In this document: positions 1 through 8,494 of the stretch, in pieces
How positions within the stretch are numbered: position 1 is the first letter of the stretch
How the letters are laid out: the number at the start of each line of letters is the position of its first letter
NCBI GenBank assembly: GCA_021648485.1
Contig: JAKISS010000011.1
Span: 1 to 61,712 of the forward strand
Reading direction: 5' to 3'
Length of the DNA stretch: 61,712 nt
Origin: Gammaproteobacteria bacterium
Lineage (GTDB): Bacteria; Pseudomonadota; Gammaproteobacteria; SZUA-152
Notes under the pieces: model-generated
The model's database searches: none
Told to the model about the DNA's origin: nothing
The model's input: only the letters and a program-made list of their open reading frames with translations
Program-made: the position numbers and the translations under genes

Positions 1-127
1 ATAAAGCGTTTTTCAGGTTATTTTGGACGAAAGTGTATCACCCATACGGTGAGTTCAACATGTTCTGAAAAATGCTTTAGATTCTGTGCCTTAGGCGCTC
101 GCAGTAGATTTAACTGATTAATTTAGG
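1..127 (+). mobile_element. MITE copy 1 (right 127 bp; left end outside window)
   Basis: The right-hand 127 bp of a 175-bp palindromic element. It is identical over this length to the copy at 26048-26222 and ends with the shared terminal sequence AACTGATTAATTTAGG. The first 48 bp lie outside the window. No coding capacity; any transposase would have to act in trans. Confidence 0.85.
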
Positions 128-196
128 ATGATGCAAACCGACGTTATGTTGGTGGTCAAACGATTAAGACAAACCGGCTTCAGCCACCCGGTATCC

Positions 197-338
197 CATA
201 GCCGTCGGGCCAAGGGAGTAAGCCTATAAATATTAGGGGTGTTGACAATCATTTTCCGCCAAAACACCGATTTGATTAATTCAGGTTAACGATCTTTTCC
301 CATTTGGTGGAACAAGCGCACTTAGCCTGACGGCTATG
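197..338. repeat. Imperfect inverted repeat in a 400-bp gene-free stretch
   Basis: The 18-bp arms at 197-214 (CATAGCCGTCGGGCCAAG) and 321-338 are reverse complements apart from two mismatches. The right arm lies beside a half-site resembling the REP-like unit near 45 kb (GGTGGAACAAGCG at 307-319). The rest of 128-531 holds no supportable gene. Function unknown; it could be the subterminal hairpins of a small mobile element or a regulatory structure. Confidence 0.4.
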
Positions 339-531
339 CCCTGTATCCTTCCATCAACAGTTTTTCACGCATACCCGTCATCATGCGAATCATCGCAACA
401 GGCAAGCCATTACCTCCATAACGGCCCCTGCGCCACTCCCTAAAGTCTGCGCCTGTTTGCGCCGAAAGTTCCTGAAAGGCTCATCATTTCTGCTGGGCGC
501 ACACAATGTAATGTAGAGAACACGCCAAACC

Positions 532-2070
532 GTGAGCACCAATGCCACCATTTCCATCGAGGAGCTGACTGCCCAGCCATTGCCGATTTTTGAGCATTCA
601 GCGCGCGCCTTTCGCAAAGTGGCTCATCAGGGCGGTAGCTCTTTTGAGGCTTATGGTGACATCATCCTCAAAGACCCGGGTCTGGCGCTGCATACACTGA
701 ACCAATTACACACCACTGCAAACCAATCCCTGCACGCAGAAATCTCCAGCATGGCGCAGGCAACAATGTTACTGGGTATAGACCGTGCCAAACGACTCAC
801 TGTGGGACATCCCCAATTGGAGCGCACGCTCAGCGGCTTCGCAAAAACAGGCTATATCCGCACGGCCTGCCGCGCCTTTCATGCCGCCTTTCAAGCCTGG
901 GACTGGGCACATATCAAAAATGATCATGCGCCCAATGAAATATTACTGGCCACCCTGTTGCACGATGTGGCAGAAATGGCCCTGTGGGTCGCCGCACCGG
1001 AGCAAATGCACCAGTTCCGCAAACTAATGCTCAAGGATGGCCTGCCCACCGATGAAGCTCAATACATTGCCTTCGGTGAAAGTCTGGAACATTTCAGTCG
1101 TGAAATTGCCGCTCGCTGGCATTTACCCGGACTGGTGAACGATGCGTTACGTCCGGAAAATGCCAGCCAGCCACGGGTACGCGGCATCATGCTGGCCGTA
1201 CAATTAGCCCGCAGCACCGAACGTGGCTGGTACTGGGAAAAAACCGAGCGCGTGCTGCCGCAAATCGCGGATTATCTCGGCGCATCACTGGATGAAATCA
1301 TCCCCCATATACACAAAAATGCCGTGCGTGCTGCCCGCGAGGCTCCATTTTACGATGCGCGATACGCCGCCGCCCTGCTACCTCTGCTACCCGGTGGGGA
1401 AGAACTCATCATTGAAGATGAATTCCCCGAGGCAGAAGCCGAAATTGAGACAATAAAAAAACCTGCTGCACCAGCGGCCACTGAAAAACCGGCATCGGCA
1501 TCTAGCAGCCCCCAAAACAACGCCCCCACTACACCAAAGCCCGTAGCACAGGTGTGCCTGCTCCCACAAACCGATCTATTCACTCAAACCCTGCATGATT
1601 TGCGTAAAGGCATGGGCAAAATGAAGCTCAGTGAATTAATGCGCAAAACCGTGCATGGCATGCACGACGGCATTGGGCTCAATCGAGTGGTATTTTGCAT
1701 ACTGGACCAAAAACGTGAAAAGCTCGTTTCGCGTTACATGCTGGGCAGCGATAATGACCCGGTCTTCAGTCGTTTTGAAATTCTGCTGGACAAGCCTCAC
1801 CTGTTTACCCGGTTAATGGAAAGACAGGTCAGCCTGTGGGTCAACGATGACAACCGCAAAAAATTCTGGCCGCTGATGCCCGACGATGTCAAAACACGGA
1901 TAAAAACCAACAGTTTTTTCGCCATGTCCATTCATGTGCGCGACAAACCGGTTGGCCTGTTCTACGCCGACCGACGCAGTCTGGACTGCAAATTGGACGA
2001 GCAAGCCTATAAACAATTCCGCCAAATATGCCAATTTGCAGCCAAAGGCCTTGCAAATCTCGCAAAATGA
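532..2070 (+). CDS. HDOD domain protein with C-terminal GAF domain
   Basis: A 512-residue cytoplasmic signalling protein. Residues about 14-210 match the HDOD fold (a catalytically inactive relative of HD phosphohydrolases; LLHDVAEMALW near 145 keeps an HD pair). A proline/alanine-rich linker (about 300-340) leads to a GAF-like sensor (about 350-510, with LMERQVSLWVNDDN and VGLFYADRR). HDOD proteins take part in regulatory networks, often linked to cyclic-di-GMP, motility or stress, but the partner cannot be read from the sequence. The start is GTG at 532; no strong Shine-Dalgarno is visible. It is followed by the cspA-type gene on the same strand. Confidence 0.9.
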   Translation: MSTNATISIEELTAQPLPIFEHSARAFRKVAHQGGSSFEAYGDIILKDPGLALHTLNQLHTTANQSLHAEISSMAQATMLLGIDRAKRLTVGHPQLERTLSGFAKTGYIRTACRAFHAAFQAWDWAHIKNDHAPNEILLATLLHDVAEMALWVAAPEQMHQFRKLMLKDGLPTDEAQYIAFGESLEHFSREIAARWHLPGLVNDALRPENASQPRVRGIMLAVQLARSTERGWYWEKTERVLPQIADYLGASLDEIIPHIHKNAVRAAREAPFYDARYAAALLPLLPGGEELIIEDEFPEAEAEIETIKKPAAPAATEKPASASSSPQNNAPTTPKPVAQVCLLPQTDLFTQTLHDLRKGMGKMKLSELMRKTVHGMHDGIGLNRVVFCILDQKREKLVSRYMLGSDNDPVFSRFEILLDKPHLFTRLMERQVSLWVNDDNRKKFWPLMPDDVKTRIKTNSFFAMSIHVRDKPVGLFYADRRSLDCKLDEQAYKQFRQICQFAAKGLANLAK

Positions 2071-2092
2071 GGCATTTTTCAGAAATTAGCGC

Positions 2093-2221
2093 TATACTCC
2101 GGGCCAAGCAGTAGTAATGGTGCGGCATCGTATGATGCATAAACACCATACGATGCTTGGAAGGACGTTTAAAAGTACGTTTGAAATTTTGCAAGTACAG
2201 AGAAAACAAAGGTAAAAAGTT
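2093..2221 (+). promoter_or_regulatory. Probable promoter and structured 5' leader of the cold-shock gene
   Basis: TATACT at 2093-2098 is a good -10 candidate, with no clear -35. It would give a leader of about 115 nt ahead of the cold-shock gene. The leader contains a perfect 10-bp hairpin (GCATCGTATG at 2125-2134 with CATACGATGC at 2147-2156). Long structured leaders controlling translation at low temperature are typical of csp mRNAs; that this one acts so is inference. Confidence 0.5.
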
Positions 2222-2425
2222 ATGGCTACAGGCACAGTAAAATGGTTCAACGAAAGCAAGGGCTTCGGCTTTATCGCGCCCGATGACGGTGGTGACGACT
2301 TGTTCGTACACTTCAGCGCAATCCAGGGTGGCGGTTTCAAAACCCTGAACGAAGGCCAAAAGGTGAGCTTCGAAACCGAACAAGGCCCAAAAGGTCCCGC
2401 AGCAGGTAACGTTGTTCCCGAATAA
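2222..2425 (+). CDS. CspA-family cold-shock protein
   Basis: A 67-residue single cold-shock domain that binds single-stranded nucleic acid, usually acting as an RNA chaperone. RNP1 (KGFGFI, residues 13-18) and RNP2 (LFVHF, 27-31) are intact, and the length is that of the family. It stands alone between the HDOD gene and a terminator, with its own apparent promoter. Which csp paralogue it is cannot be told from this window, and induction by cold is not certain because some paralogues are constitutive. Confidence 0.97.
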   Translation: MATGTVKWFNESKGFGFIAPDDGGDDLFVHFSAIQGGGFKTLNEGQKVSFETEQGPKGPAAGNVVPE

Positions 2426-2453
2426 CGCCTGTCGCACAGTTGACCCCAAGGAA

Positions 2454-2481
2454 CCCTGCCTTTCGGCGGGGTTTTTTGTTT
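2454..2481 (+). terminator. Intrinsic terminator of the cold-shock gene
   Basis: Seven-bp stem CCCTGCC / GGCGGGG (one G-U pair) with a TTTC loop, followed by TTTTTT. It lies 29 bp after the csp stop codon. Confidence 0.9.
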
Positions 2482-2554
2482 TTACGGCTTGAGATTTACA
2501 CAATATCCACTACGCCACTCGGCACAATCCCGCAACAAACATCCGAGGGACGTC

Positions 2555-2831
2555 ATGTTGAACATGAATGAATATTTTGATGGCAGAGTCAGATCCATTG
2601 CCTTTCAAACCGCAACGCTGTCCGCCACAGGCATCATGCAAACAGGCCAGTTGAATTTAGTACCGCAAAAAAAGAAACAGTGTCCGTTGTTTCCGACACA
2701 TTCACGGTAAAATTACCCAACAGTGATCAATAACAGAGCTTTCACCCCGGCGACAGCGCCATTGTCGATGCACAGCAGCAATTCAACGTAAAGTCGATAT
2801 TGATACCGCCTATCTTTACACCTATGAATAA
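2555..2831 (+). pseudogene. ppnP: Decayed pyrimidine/purine nucleoside phosphorylase (ppnP, DUF1255)
   Basis: ATG at 2555 follows a good ribosome site (GAGGGA) and begins MLNMNEYFDGRVRSIAF, which I recognise as the start of PpnP (formerly YaiE). At about 2650 the reading frame shifts: the next frame reads EFSTAKKETVSVVSDTF then KLPNSDQ and stops. A further shift gives SFHPGDSAIVDAQQQFNV and the last frame DIDTAYLYTYE followed by TAA. Together the pieces cover the whole of the roughly 94-residue family in order, so this is one intact-length gene broken by at least three indels. Intact PpnP cleaves nucleosides with phosphate. Confidence 0.85.
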
Positions 2832-2933
2832 ATATCGTTGAATCTGTCTGTTTTGTTCTTCTTCCAGTTTGGTATTATCTTCACTAGGCACATCATCGAA
2901 GCTGGCATCAAAGATTGAGCCACAACGATCACA
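2830..2933 (-). pseudogene. Possible remnant of a zinc-ribbon protein
   Basis: On the minus strand one frame reads CDRCGSIFDASFDDVP, then continues with a charged helix-like tail (EDNTKLEEEQNRQIQRY). The CxxC and the acidic tail look coding, but there is no start codon and the stretch is only about 35 codons. It may be a fragment of a lost gene or chance. Confidence 0.25.
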
Positions 2934-3016
2934 GCATAAACATCAAGCCTGAGGGCACCTTAAAGTCCGACGATGACTCAGGAGTCTGACGATAATATAA
3001 CAAGGAAACAAATATC

Positions 3017-3970
3017 ATGACGGCCACAACTATGTATTACGAATACAAAATAAAAAATGGGGACACGTTTTCCGGCATCATACACAGCATGTTTGGTTAT
3101 GCTCTGAACGATACCCGGTACGCGGAAACGGTCAAGCATCTTCTGGCACTGAATCCTCAGATAAAAAACCCGGGCCGCATCAGGGCTGGTGACATGTTAC
3201 GTTTGGGTGTACTACCACCCACACCGACAAGCTCAACCAACCCGATTATACCACCCACGTTTATCACGAAATCCGTACATTCAAATAATATGGAAAACTT
3301 CTGGGCACTTGCCTGGCTGGAACAGAATTCTAATTTTCTGACCATTCCCGGTGGTATCGCTACCGGTGCAGCAGGAAATTTACTCAGCCCTGGCAATGTC
3401 AACCTGATCAATGAAATCAGCGATCATTACGCCGACTATAAATTAGAAAAAATAACAAAAGCACAATATGACTATCGGCGAAAACAGGCTCTGGATCAAC
3501 TCAAAAAAAATGTAGGCCCGATTGAAAAATTATTATTCGGAAATCATACAACACATGAAAGCATTCGCATTGCACGGGCAGGTGGCATTCCAGCGACGGC
3601 TCATATCACCCAACATGCTGACAGGTTAAAAAATATGGCCGCCGCCAGCAAAGGTGCTGGCATTGTTCTGATAGGCGTGGGATTAACCGCCGCCTGTATG
3701 AAAATTGCCAGTACAACCGATACAAAAGAGAAAAATGAAATCTTTGTTGAAACCATTACAAGTACAGTAATGGGAGTAGGCTCGGGCTATGTTGTTGGTG
3801 CATTTTTGGTTTCGAACCCAATTGGCTGGGGAGCAGCAATTCTCCTGGCAGCAGGTAGTGTCGCACTGAGTTATGGAAGCGGGAAAGGTGCGAGTTTTTT
3901 AGCTTATGATGTCTTCGGCATGGAGGTTGACCTTGTATCTGGCTCGGGTATCGACAGGGTCTGTCAATAG
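3017..3970 (+). CDS. LysM-domain protein with C-terminal glycine-rich hydrophobic region; candidate effector
   Basis: A 317-residue protein with no signal peptide. Residues 6-65 form a LysM-like module (YKIKNGDTFSGI, then LNPQI and IRAGDMLRL), expected to bind peptidoglycan or act as a targeting tag. A middle region rich in charged residues follows (about 135-205), then three hydrophobic glycine/alanine-rich segments (about 212-230, 246-264, 267-285) like those of pore-forming or membrane-inserting toxins. The ribosome site AAGGAAA precedes ATG 3017. The next gene overlaps by one base and encodes a membrane protein, the usual arrangement for a toxin and its membrane-resident immunity protein. 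I do not recognise a named family; the effector role is inference from architecture and context. Confidence 0.7.
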   Translation: MTATTMYYEYKIKNGDTFSGIIHSMFGYALNDTRYAETVKHLLALNPQIKNPGRIRAGDMLRLGVLPPTPTSSTNPIIPPTFITKSVHSNNMENFWALAWLEQNSNFLTIPGGIATGAAGNLLSPGNVNLINEISDHYADYKLEKITKAQYDYRRKQALDQLKKNVGPIEKLLFGNHTTHESIRIARAGGIPATAHITQHADRLKNMAAASKGAGIVLIGVGLTAACMKIASTTDTKEKNEIFVETITSTVMGVGSGYVVGAFLVSNPIGWGAAILLAAGSVALSYGSGKGASFLAYDVFGMEVDLVSGSGIDRVCQ

Positions 3971-4362
3971 TGCTGGATTCACCCATTAAAATAATAGGGA
4001 TGATTTTTTTCATCACACTGCTCGCCATGATGGCAGGCCTTTTATTCATCCTTATTATGCATATTTTAATGCCTAGAAAAGTGTTAAAAGCCTATTTCAA
4101 GGAACCCCATTTTAGCGCAACAGAAATCACCATGTTTACGGGGTTTCCTTTTGGTTACATGAGAACGGCAATGTTCATGCGAATTCTGGGTTTTCCTTCC
4201 AGCGGGAAAAAAAGAGGGGTAGAAAATGCTTACAAAATGGCACCGGTATGGTATTGCAAAGTCTCAAAATACTTTATGATTTTTTTTATGATTAATTTTT
4301 CATTATTGGCATTGCTTACGGTAATTGTATCTATATTCTCTGCCCTAACTGATGAAGCTTAA
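3970..4362 (+). CDS. Two-segment membrane protein; candidate immunity protein
   Basis: 130 residues with strong hydrophobic segments at about 8-34 and 100-127 and a basic loop between. GTG start at 3970 shares one base with the TAG of the LysM gene, so the two are translationally coupled. No family recognised. Its size, topology and tight coupling suit an inner-membrane immunity protein neutralising a membrane-active toxin, but nothing in the sequence proves it. Confidence 0.65.
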   Translation: MLDSPIKIIGMIFFITLLAMMAGLLFILIMHILMPRKVLKAYFKEPHFSATEITMFTGFPFGYMRTAMFMRILGFPSSGKKRGVENAYKMAPVWYCKVSKYFMIFFMINFSLLALLTVIVSIFSALTDEA

Positions 4363-4822
4363 ACATTTCTTCATCATCCCCTGTTTTATATTTTTCCTCA
4401 CATCATGCGTAACATCAAACATGGGTTCCTCTTATCAAAAGTTGGTGTACAAACAGCTCAACAAGTCCGACAGAGAATATATATTTCCAAATATAGAAAA
4501 CTGCTCCCGTTTGTACACAAATGGGGAGTTATCCATCCTTGAGATTTACTGTTCACAAGACAGTGACGGTTTATATATCTTTGGAGAAAATAATCAGACC
4601 CGGTTTGACTGGTACGATAAAAAATTCAACTTGTGGGCAATATCAGAAGGCTGCAATAGTGAAGATGCCTGTTTTTACGAACTAAAAGTAGATAAAAACG
4701 GTATGGTACTGGAATTTGCGTATCATTTTTTTATCAACCTCAGCGAAGGAATTTACAGCGTAAAGGTGGCAGATAAAACCCTCAAGGTTATTGAACAACA
4801 AATAGTTGACCAGCCTTCATAA
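4352..4822 (+). CDS. Hypothetical lipoprotein, third gene of the LysM operon
   Basis: 156 residues. The N-terminus carries a lipoprotein signal (FIFFLTSCVTS, Cys at about 19), so the mature protein should be lipid-anchored in the periplasm. ATG at 4352 overlaps the end of the preceding gene by 11 bp, which supports one operon. Codons are AT-rich compared with the housekeeping genes, consistent with the whole trio being acquired. No family recognised; it could be a second, periplasmic immunity factor. Confidence 0.7.
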   Translation: MKLKHFFIIPCFIFFLTSCVTSNMGSSYQKLVYKQLNKSDREYIFPNIENCSRLYTNGELSILEIYCSQDSDGLYIFGENNQTRFDWYDKKFNLWAISEGCNSEDACFYELKVDKNGMVLEFAYHFFINLSEGIYSVKVADKTLKVIEQQIVDQPS

Positions 4823-4825
4823 GCT

Positions 4826-5908
4826 CTACTCCCGTTGCATCTGCGGCATTTCCTTGATGTAAACATCCTGCTTGCTGTAAGGAATTTCGATACCCTCACT
4901 ATTAAAACGCTTGTAGATGGTGGTGTTTAACACATCCAACACTCGTCCGCGCACTTCGGGATTTTCCACCCAGCATAACAAATTCAAATCCAGGCTAGAG
5001 GCACCAAAGGCACAAAAACGGACTCGCGGCTCGGGTTTATCACACACCTGTGTTTCTTTCAGCGCGACATCCATTAGCACCGATTTCACCTGATCAATGT
5101 CTGAACCATAAGCCACCCCTACACTAACGCGAATACGGTATTTCTCGTGCGGCCCTCCGGATTCATTAATGATGCGCGAATTACCCATGATCGCATTAGG
5201 AATCGTGATCTCCACATCGTCGCGCGTTTGCAGACGTGTACTGCGAATACCAATACGGGTTACTTTCCCACGCTCGCCACTGTCCAATACGATATAATCA
5301 CCAATTTTGTACGGTGTATCCGCAAGAATAAATACACCGGAGAACAAGTTGGCCAGCGTATCCTTGGCAGCAAAACCGACAGCAATACCCACAATACCCG
5401 CCGATGCCAGCCAGGCCGTCATATCGATATCCCAAGAGCGAAATATCATATAAATGGCCACAGTAACAACGACCAGAAAGGCCATATTCTCAAACAATGG
5501 GCGGGTTTGTGGCCGTACCAGCGATTCTTTTTTCTGGCTCTGGCTCATGACTTGCAACACAATGCGTATCAGTTTTACCGCAAAACCGGACCAAACGATC
5601 ACTAATGCTGTGGCAACCAGTGACCTGAGTACATTGGCAATCAACCCCGGTAGTTCGAGTGGCAGTAACGCCAGCAATACCCCCATACATAACACCGTCC
5701 AGTACAGCGGACGATGAATCACGGCAACAACTTTATTGTCCCACTGCACACGAGTGCGTTTGGCCACATAACCCACAACCCGGGTCACCAGCCAAACAAC
5801 AACATTCGCCAACAACACGGCTAGTGCAAAAATAAGCGCGGCCATGACAATGGGGTAATCATCCAAAAAAGCGAAAGCTGGCTGCCACGAAATAAGGAGA
5901 TCTTTCAT
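4826..5908 (-). CDS. MscS-family mechanosensitive channel
   Basis: About 360 residues, an inner-membrane channel that opens on membrane tension to release solutes under hypo-osmotic shock. Several N-terminal transmembrane segments precede the pore helix and beta domain (GIVGIAVGFAAKDTLANLF near 175-195, then PYKIGDYIVLDSGERGKV), the MscS core signature. I prefer the ATG at 5908 (MKDLLISW), which has GGAAAA just upstream, over ATGs at 5935 or 5920. It lies about 30 bp downstream of the MgtC-family gene, probably in one transcript. A second mscS paralogue sits at 12763. Confidence 0.93.
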   Translation of the reverse strand: MKDLLISWQPAFAFLDDYPIVMAALIFALAVLLANVVVWLVTRVVGYVAKRTRVQWDNKVVAVIHRPLYWTVLCMGVLLALLPLELPGLIANVLRSLVATALVIVWSGFAVKLIRIVLQVMSQSQKKESLVRPQTRPLFENMAFLVVVTVAIYMIFRSWDIDMTAWLASAGIVGIAVGFAAKDTLANLFSGVFILADTPYKIGDYIVLDSGERGKVTRIGIRSTRLQTRDDVEITIPNAIMGNSRIINESGGPHEKYRIRVSVGVAYGSDIDQVKSVLMDVALKETQVCDKPEPRVRFCAFGASSLDLNLLCWVENPEVRGRVLDVLNTTIYKRFNSEGIEIPYSKQDVYIKEMPQMQRE

Positions 5909-5941
5909 TATATTTTCCATTTGCCCGAAAGGCATATAAAA

Positions 5942-6631
5942 CTAACAGGGAACAATTTTAAATTCATACACATCATCCATATCCATCAGGCTTTGTGCCA
6001 ATTGACGAAAGTCATTTTGATTTTTTGAGCGAATAGTCATCTCGTATTCGAAGTTTTTACCTTCATTGTCCAGTGTGTAACTGGATTCAAAAGCGAGAAT
6101 ATTATGCCGGGAAATCAATTGACGCAATGCATCCTCATCCAGGCGATGCTTTGAACGAATAAATCGCACCGTAAACTTGGCATATATTTGCGATGGCAGG
6201 CGATTTTCAACCCAGCGGAAAAACGACAGAGTCACTACGGTTATCAGCACAGCCAGAAATGCCGGGTAATAAAGCCCCATACCAATCACGATACCAATGG
6301 ACGCTGTCATCCAGATTGATGCCGCTGTGGTCAGACCACGTACCGTCAGACCTTCCTTGATGATCACCCCGGCTCCCAGAAATCCGATACCGGTCATAAT
6401 GCCCTGTGCCATGCGCGAAGGATCAGCCCGTACCGTATCCAGAAATTGCGCAGGTATCAGTTCCCACTGATACACCATTAAAATCATCAACAGACTCGAT
6501 GAAACACAGACCAGGGCATGCGTACGAAAACCCGCTTCACGGCCGTGCAGCGCGCGCTCTATGCCAATAATGCCACCCGCCAACAAGGCCAGCAGCAAAC
6601 GTGATGTCATCAAGGTGTAATCAAATTCCAT
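5942..6631 (-). CDS. MgtC/SapB-family inner-membrane protein
   Basis: About 229 residues from the ATG at 6631 (MEFDYTLM), which has GAGGAG about 11 nt upstream; an ATG at 6700 would add 23 residues. The N-terminal half is the MgtC membrane domain (GGIIGIERALHGREAGFRTHALV, GIGFLGAGVIIKEG, GLTTAASIWMTASIG). The C-terminal part (about 155-229) is an ACT-like soluble domain. MgtC proteins are linked to survival at low magnesium and to control of the F-type ATP synthase; here the pairing with mscS suggests a role in ion or osmotic balance (inference). Confidence 0.93.
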   Translation of the reverse strand: MEFDYTLMTSRLLLALLAGGIIGIERALHGREAGFRTHALVCVSSSLLMILMVYQWELIPAQFLDTVRADPSRMAQGIMTGIGFLGAGVIIKEGLTVRGLTTAASIWMTASIGIVIGMGLYYPAFLAVLITVVTLSFFRWVENRLPSQIYAKFTVRFIRSKHRLDEDALRQLISRHNILAFESSYTLDNEGKNFEYEMTIRSKNQNDFRQLAQSLMDMDDVYEFKIVPC

Positions 6632-6725
6632 CAATTTACCGTCTCCTCTGGATGATTTCCCGGCACTCAATTCTAGTGAATAACCCAATAGCGACGACAC
6701 ACATCACCAAAAAATAGTGGATAAT

Positions 6726-6900
6726 CCTAAATTAATCAGTTAAACCGTAGCGAGAGCGACTAAGGTGCGGAAGATAAAGCGTTTTTCAGGTTATTTTGGA
6801 CGAAAGCGTATCACCCATACGGTGAGTTCAACATGTTCTGAAAAACACTTTAGATTCTGTGCATTAGGTGTTCGCAGTAGGTTTAACTGATTAATTTAGG
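6726..6900 (+). mobile_element. MITE copy 2 (complete, 175 bp)
   Basis: Starts CCTAAATTAATCAGTTAAA and ends with the reverse complement. Flanked by a perfect 5-bp direct repeat ATAAT (6721-6725 and 6901-6905). The whole element is an imperfect palindrome that could fold into one long hairpin. Its sequence is identical to the inverted copy at 15282-15456. It lies just upstream of the NlpC/P60 gene and may have displaced its promoter. Confidence 0.93.
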
Positions 6901-6934
6901 ATAATGGCAGCCATCAGACGAAATATTAGTATGT

Positions 6935-7477
6935 ATGCTCACGACTAACCACAAAACCATGTTGACTCGCTCACCTCACACGGCAAACATTATTTTTTGC
7001 ACATTGATGCTTGTCATTGTGCTTGGCGTGAGCGGATGCTCCTCACCCCCCGTCAAGCACACAAAAGCTTCAGGCACAGCTGCCTTTGGCAAGCCCGGTA
7101 GCCAGACCCGCCAACAAGCGGCATTATCCAGGCACTACTTTTCCTGGAAAAGTACGCCCTATAAACTGGGTGGACTCAGTAAAGCAGGCATTGACTGCTC
7201 CGGATTTGTACACGTCACCTTTCGCGATATTTTTAATAAAAAAACACCGCGTTCCACTAAACAGCTTGCCAAAACCGGCAAAGCCGTCACAAAAAAATCC
7301 CTGAAATTTGGCGACCTGGTTTTTTTCAAAACCGGGCGCAGGCAACGTCATGTCGGGATATATATCAGTAACGGGAAGTTCATTCACGCCTCAAGCTCCC
7401 AAGGCGTCACGCAATCATCACTTAATTCAACATACTGGTCACGGCATTACTGGAAAGCAAAGCGTATCGTTAAATAA
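6935..7477 (+). CDS. NlpC/P60-family peptidoglycan hydrolase, lipoprotein
   Basis: 180 residues. A lipoprotein signal (VLGVSGC) is followed by a linker and the NlpC/P60 cysteine peptidase domain (about 65-180): catalytic Cys in IDCSGFV, His in RQRHVGIYI, and a third polar residue in KFIHASSS. Such enzymes cut the D-Glu-meso-DAP bond in cell-wall peptides and act at the outer-membrane inner face. The start is uncertain: ATG 6935 or ATG 6959, neither with a clear ribosome site, possibly because the MITE ending at 6900 replaced upstream sequence. Confidence 0.9.
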   Translation: MLTTNHKTMLTRSPHTANIIFCTLMLVIVLGVSGCSSPPVKHTKASGTAAFGKPGSQTRQQAALSRHYFSWKSTPYKLGGLSKAGIDCSGFVHVTFRDIFNKKTPRSTKQLAKTGKAVTKKSLKFGDLVFFKTGRRQRHVGIYISNGKFIHASSSQGVTQSSLNSTYWSRHYWKAKRIVK

Positions 7478-7507
7478 GCCAATGCTCAGGACCGCATGCA
7501 TGCGTAA

Positions 7508-8494
7508 TTATTTTTTGGATTTCATATGTTGCCTGAATTGCTCACAAGGGTCTGGACGATCAACCCGTGGCGTAAACCACACATAATCAAACGGTAATTT
7601 GTCTGTGCCCCACTGTGCAGCATAGGGCTCGACATCGGCAACATCTTCCTGCACTTCCACCCAGCCAATCACTAACAGGTTATTTTCCTGATCCTGCGGC
7701 GACAGATAAAATGGCACTCCACGATCCTTGCGTACATGACCTGAGCCTGCCACCAGCACACGTGTATCAACATCGTCCTGACCCGCAAGTGCCAATGCCA
7801 TTTGCGCATCCTTTGCGCGCTGCATCAACATCATGGATTCGGTCATTTTTTCGTTGATCATGCCACAATGTGAGCCCTCAATTTCTTTACGTGAAGCAGC
7901 CACCTGATCTGCGGGTAAAGCATTGTCATCCAGCATGGTTTTGACTTCGGGTGACAATTCGCTCTCACCGTCACGAACAATCAGCATAATTGTCTGCCGA
8001 TCAAAATTAGCGGGCAATATGGTGTAGTCCGCTTTTATGACCACATCAAAAATTCCAGCATAAAACTGTTGGTATTTCCAATTGGTTTTAATGTGGTCCA
8101 GACCCGTAATCAATGATTCGCTGGAATCATATTTTCTGTCGGCAATAACCTCACCCTGTTGCTGCGAAATCATTTCAAAAGCGACAATGGCGGAACGCTG
8201 ACGATCATTCAACACATTAATCGCCCAGGCCTGGTTTTGGTGATGTATCCGATTGTCATGAGTTTCACCCAACATCAAATGGTTACTATTGACAATATGT
8301 TCGGCAAGCTGTTGTTTGTTAATAAACGTTGCGGCATTCACATCCCATATTTTTCCCGCCAATGGGTGGTCTGTTAACAGCATTTTGCTGGCTGTATCCG
8401 GTTTTTTTTGTGACAGTTCCGGTGACAAACTGCATGCTGCCAGCATCAAGACACTGGGTACTATCAGTAAAAAACATTTCACATTCATGCTCAT
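7508..8494 (-). CDS. ChaN-like (DUF399) putative haem-binding lipoprotein
   Basis: About 328 residues. Lipobox LMLAACS follows the signal segment; the mature region has the family start LMLGETHDNRIHHQNQ and later FDVVIKADY and LVAGSGHVRKDRGVP. The family (PF04187) includes Campylobacter ChaN, which binds haem; activity here is not provable from sequence. I start it at ATG 8494, whose A is shared with the last base of the upstream TGA (TGATG), so it is coupled to ytoQ. It is the last gene of the thiC-ytoQ-chaN-like transcript. Confidence 0.85.
   Translation of the reverse strand: MSMNVKCFLLIVPSVLMLAACSLSPELSQKKPDTASKMLLTDHPLAGKIWDVNAATFINKQQLAEHIVNSNHLMLGETHDNRIHHQNQAWAINVLNDRQRSAIVAFEMISQQQGEVIADRKYDSSESLITGLDHIKTNWKYQQFYAGIFDVVIKADYTILPANFDRQTIMLIVRDGESELSPEVKTMLDDNALPADQVAASRKEIEGSHCGMINEKMTESMMLMQRAKDAQMALALAGQDDVDTRVLVAGSGHVRKDRGVPFYLSPQDQENNLLVIGWVEVQEDVADVEPYAAQWGTDKLPFDYVWFTPRVDRPDPCEQFRQHMKSKK

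Noticed and set aside
150-240. Possible cyclic-di-GMP riboswitch ahead of the HDOD gene
   Set aside because: AAACC followed by ATAGCC and GGGCC resembles GEMM parts, but the conserved GACGCAAAGCC and the P3 tail are not matched, and the stretch is better explained by the inverted repeat at 197-338.
1889-2503. 204-codon minus-strand ORF
   Set aside because: Antisense to the end of the HDOD gene and all of csp; no recognisable protein features.
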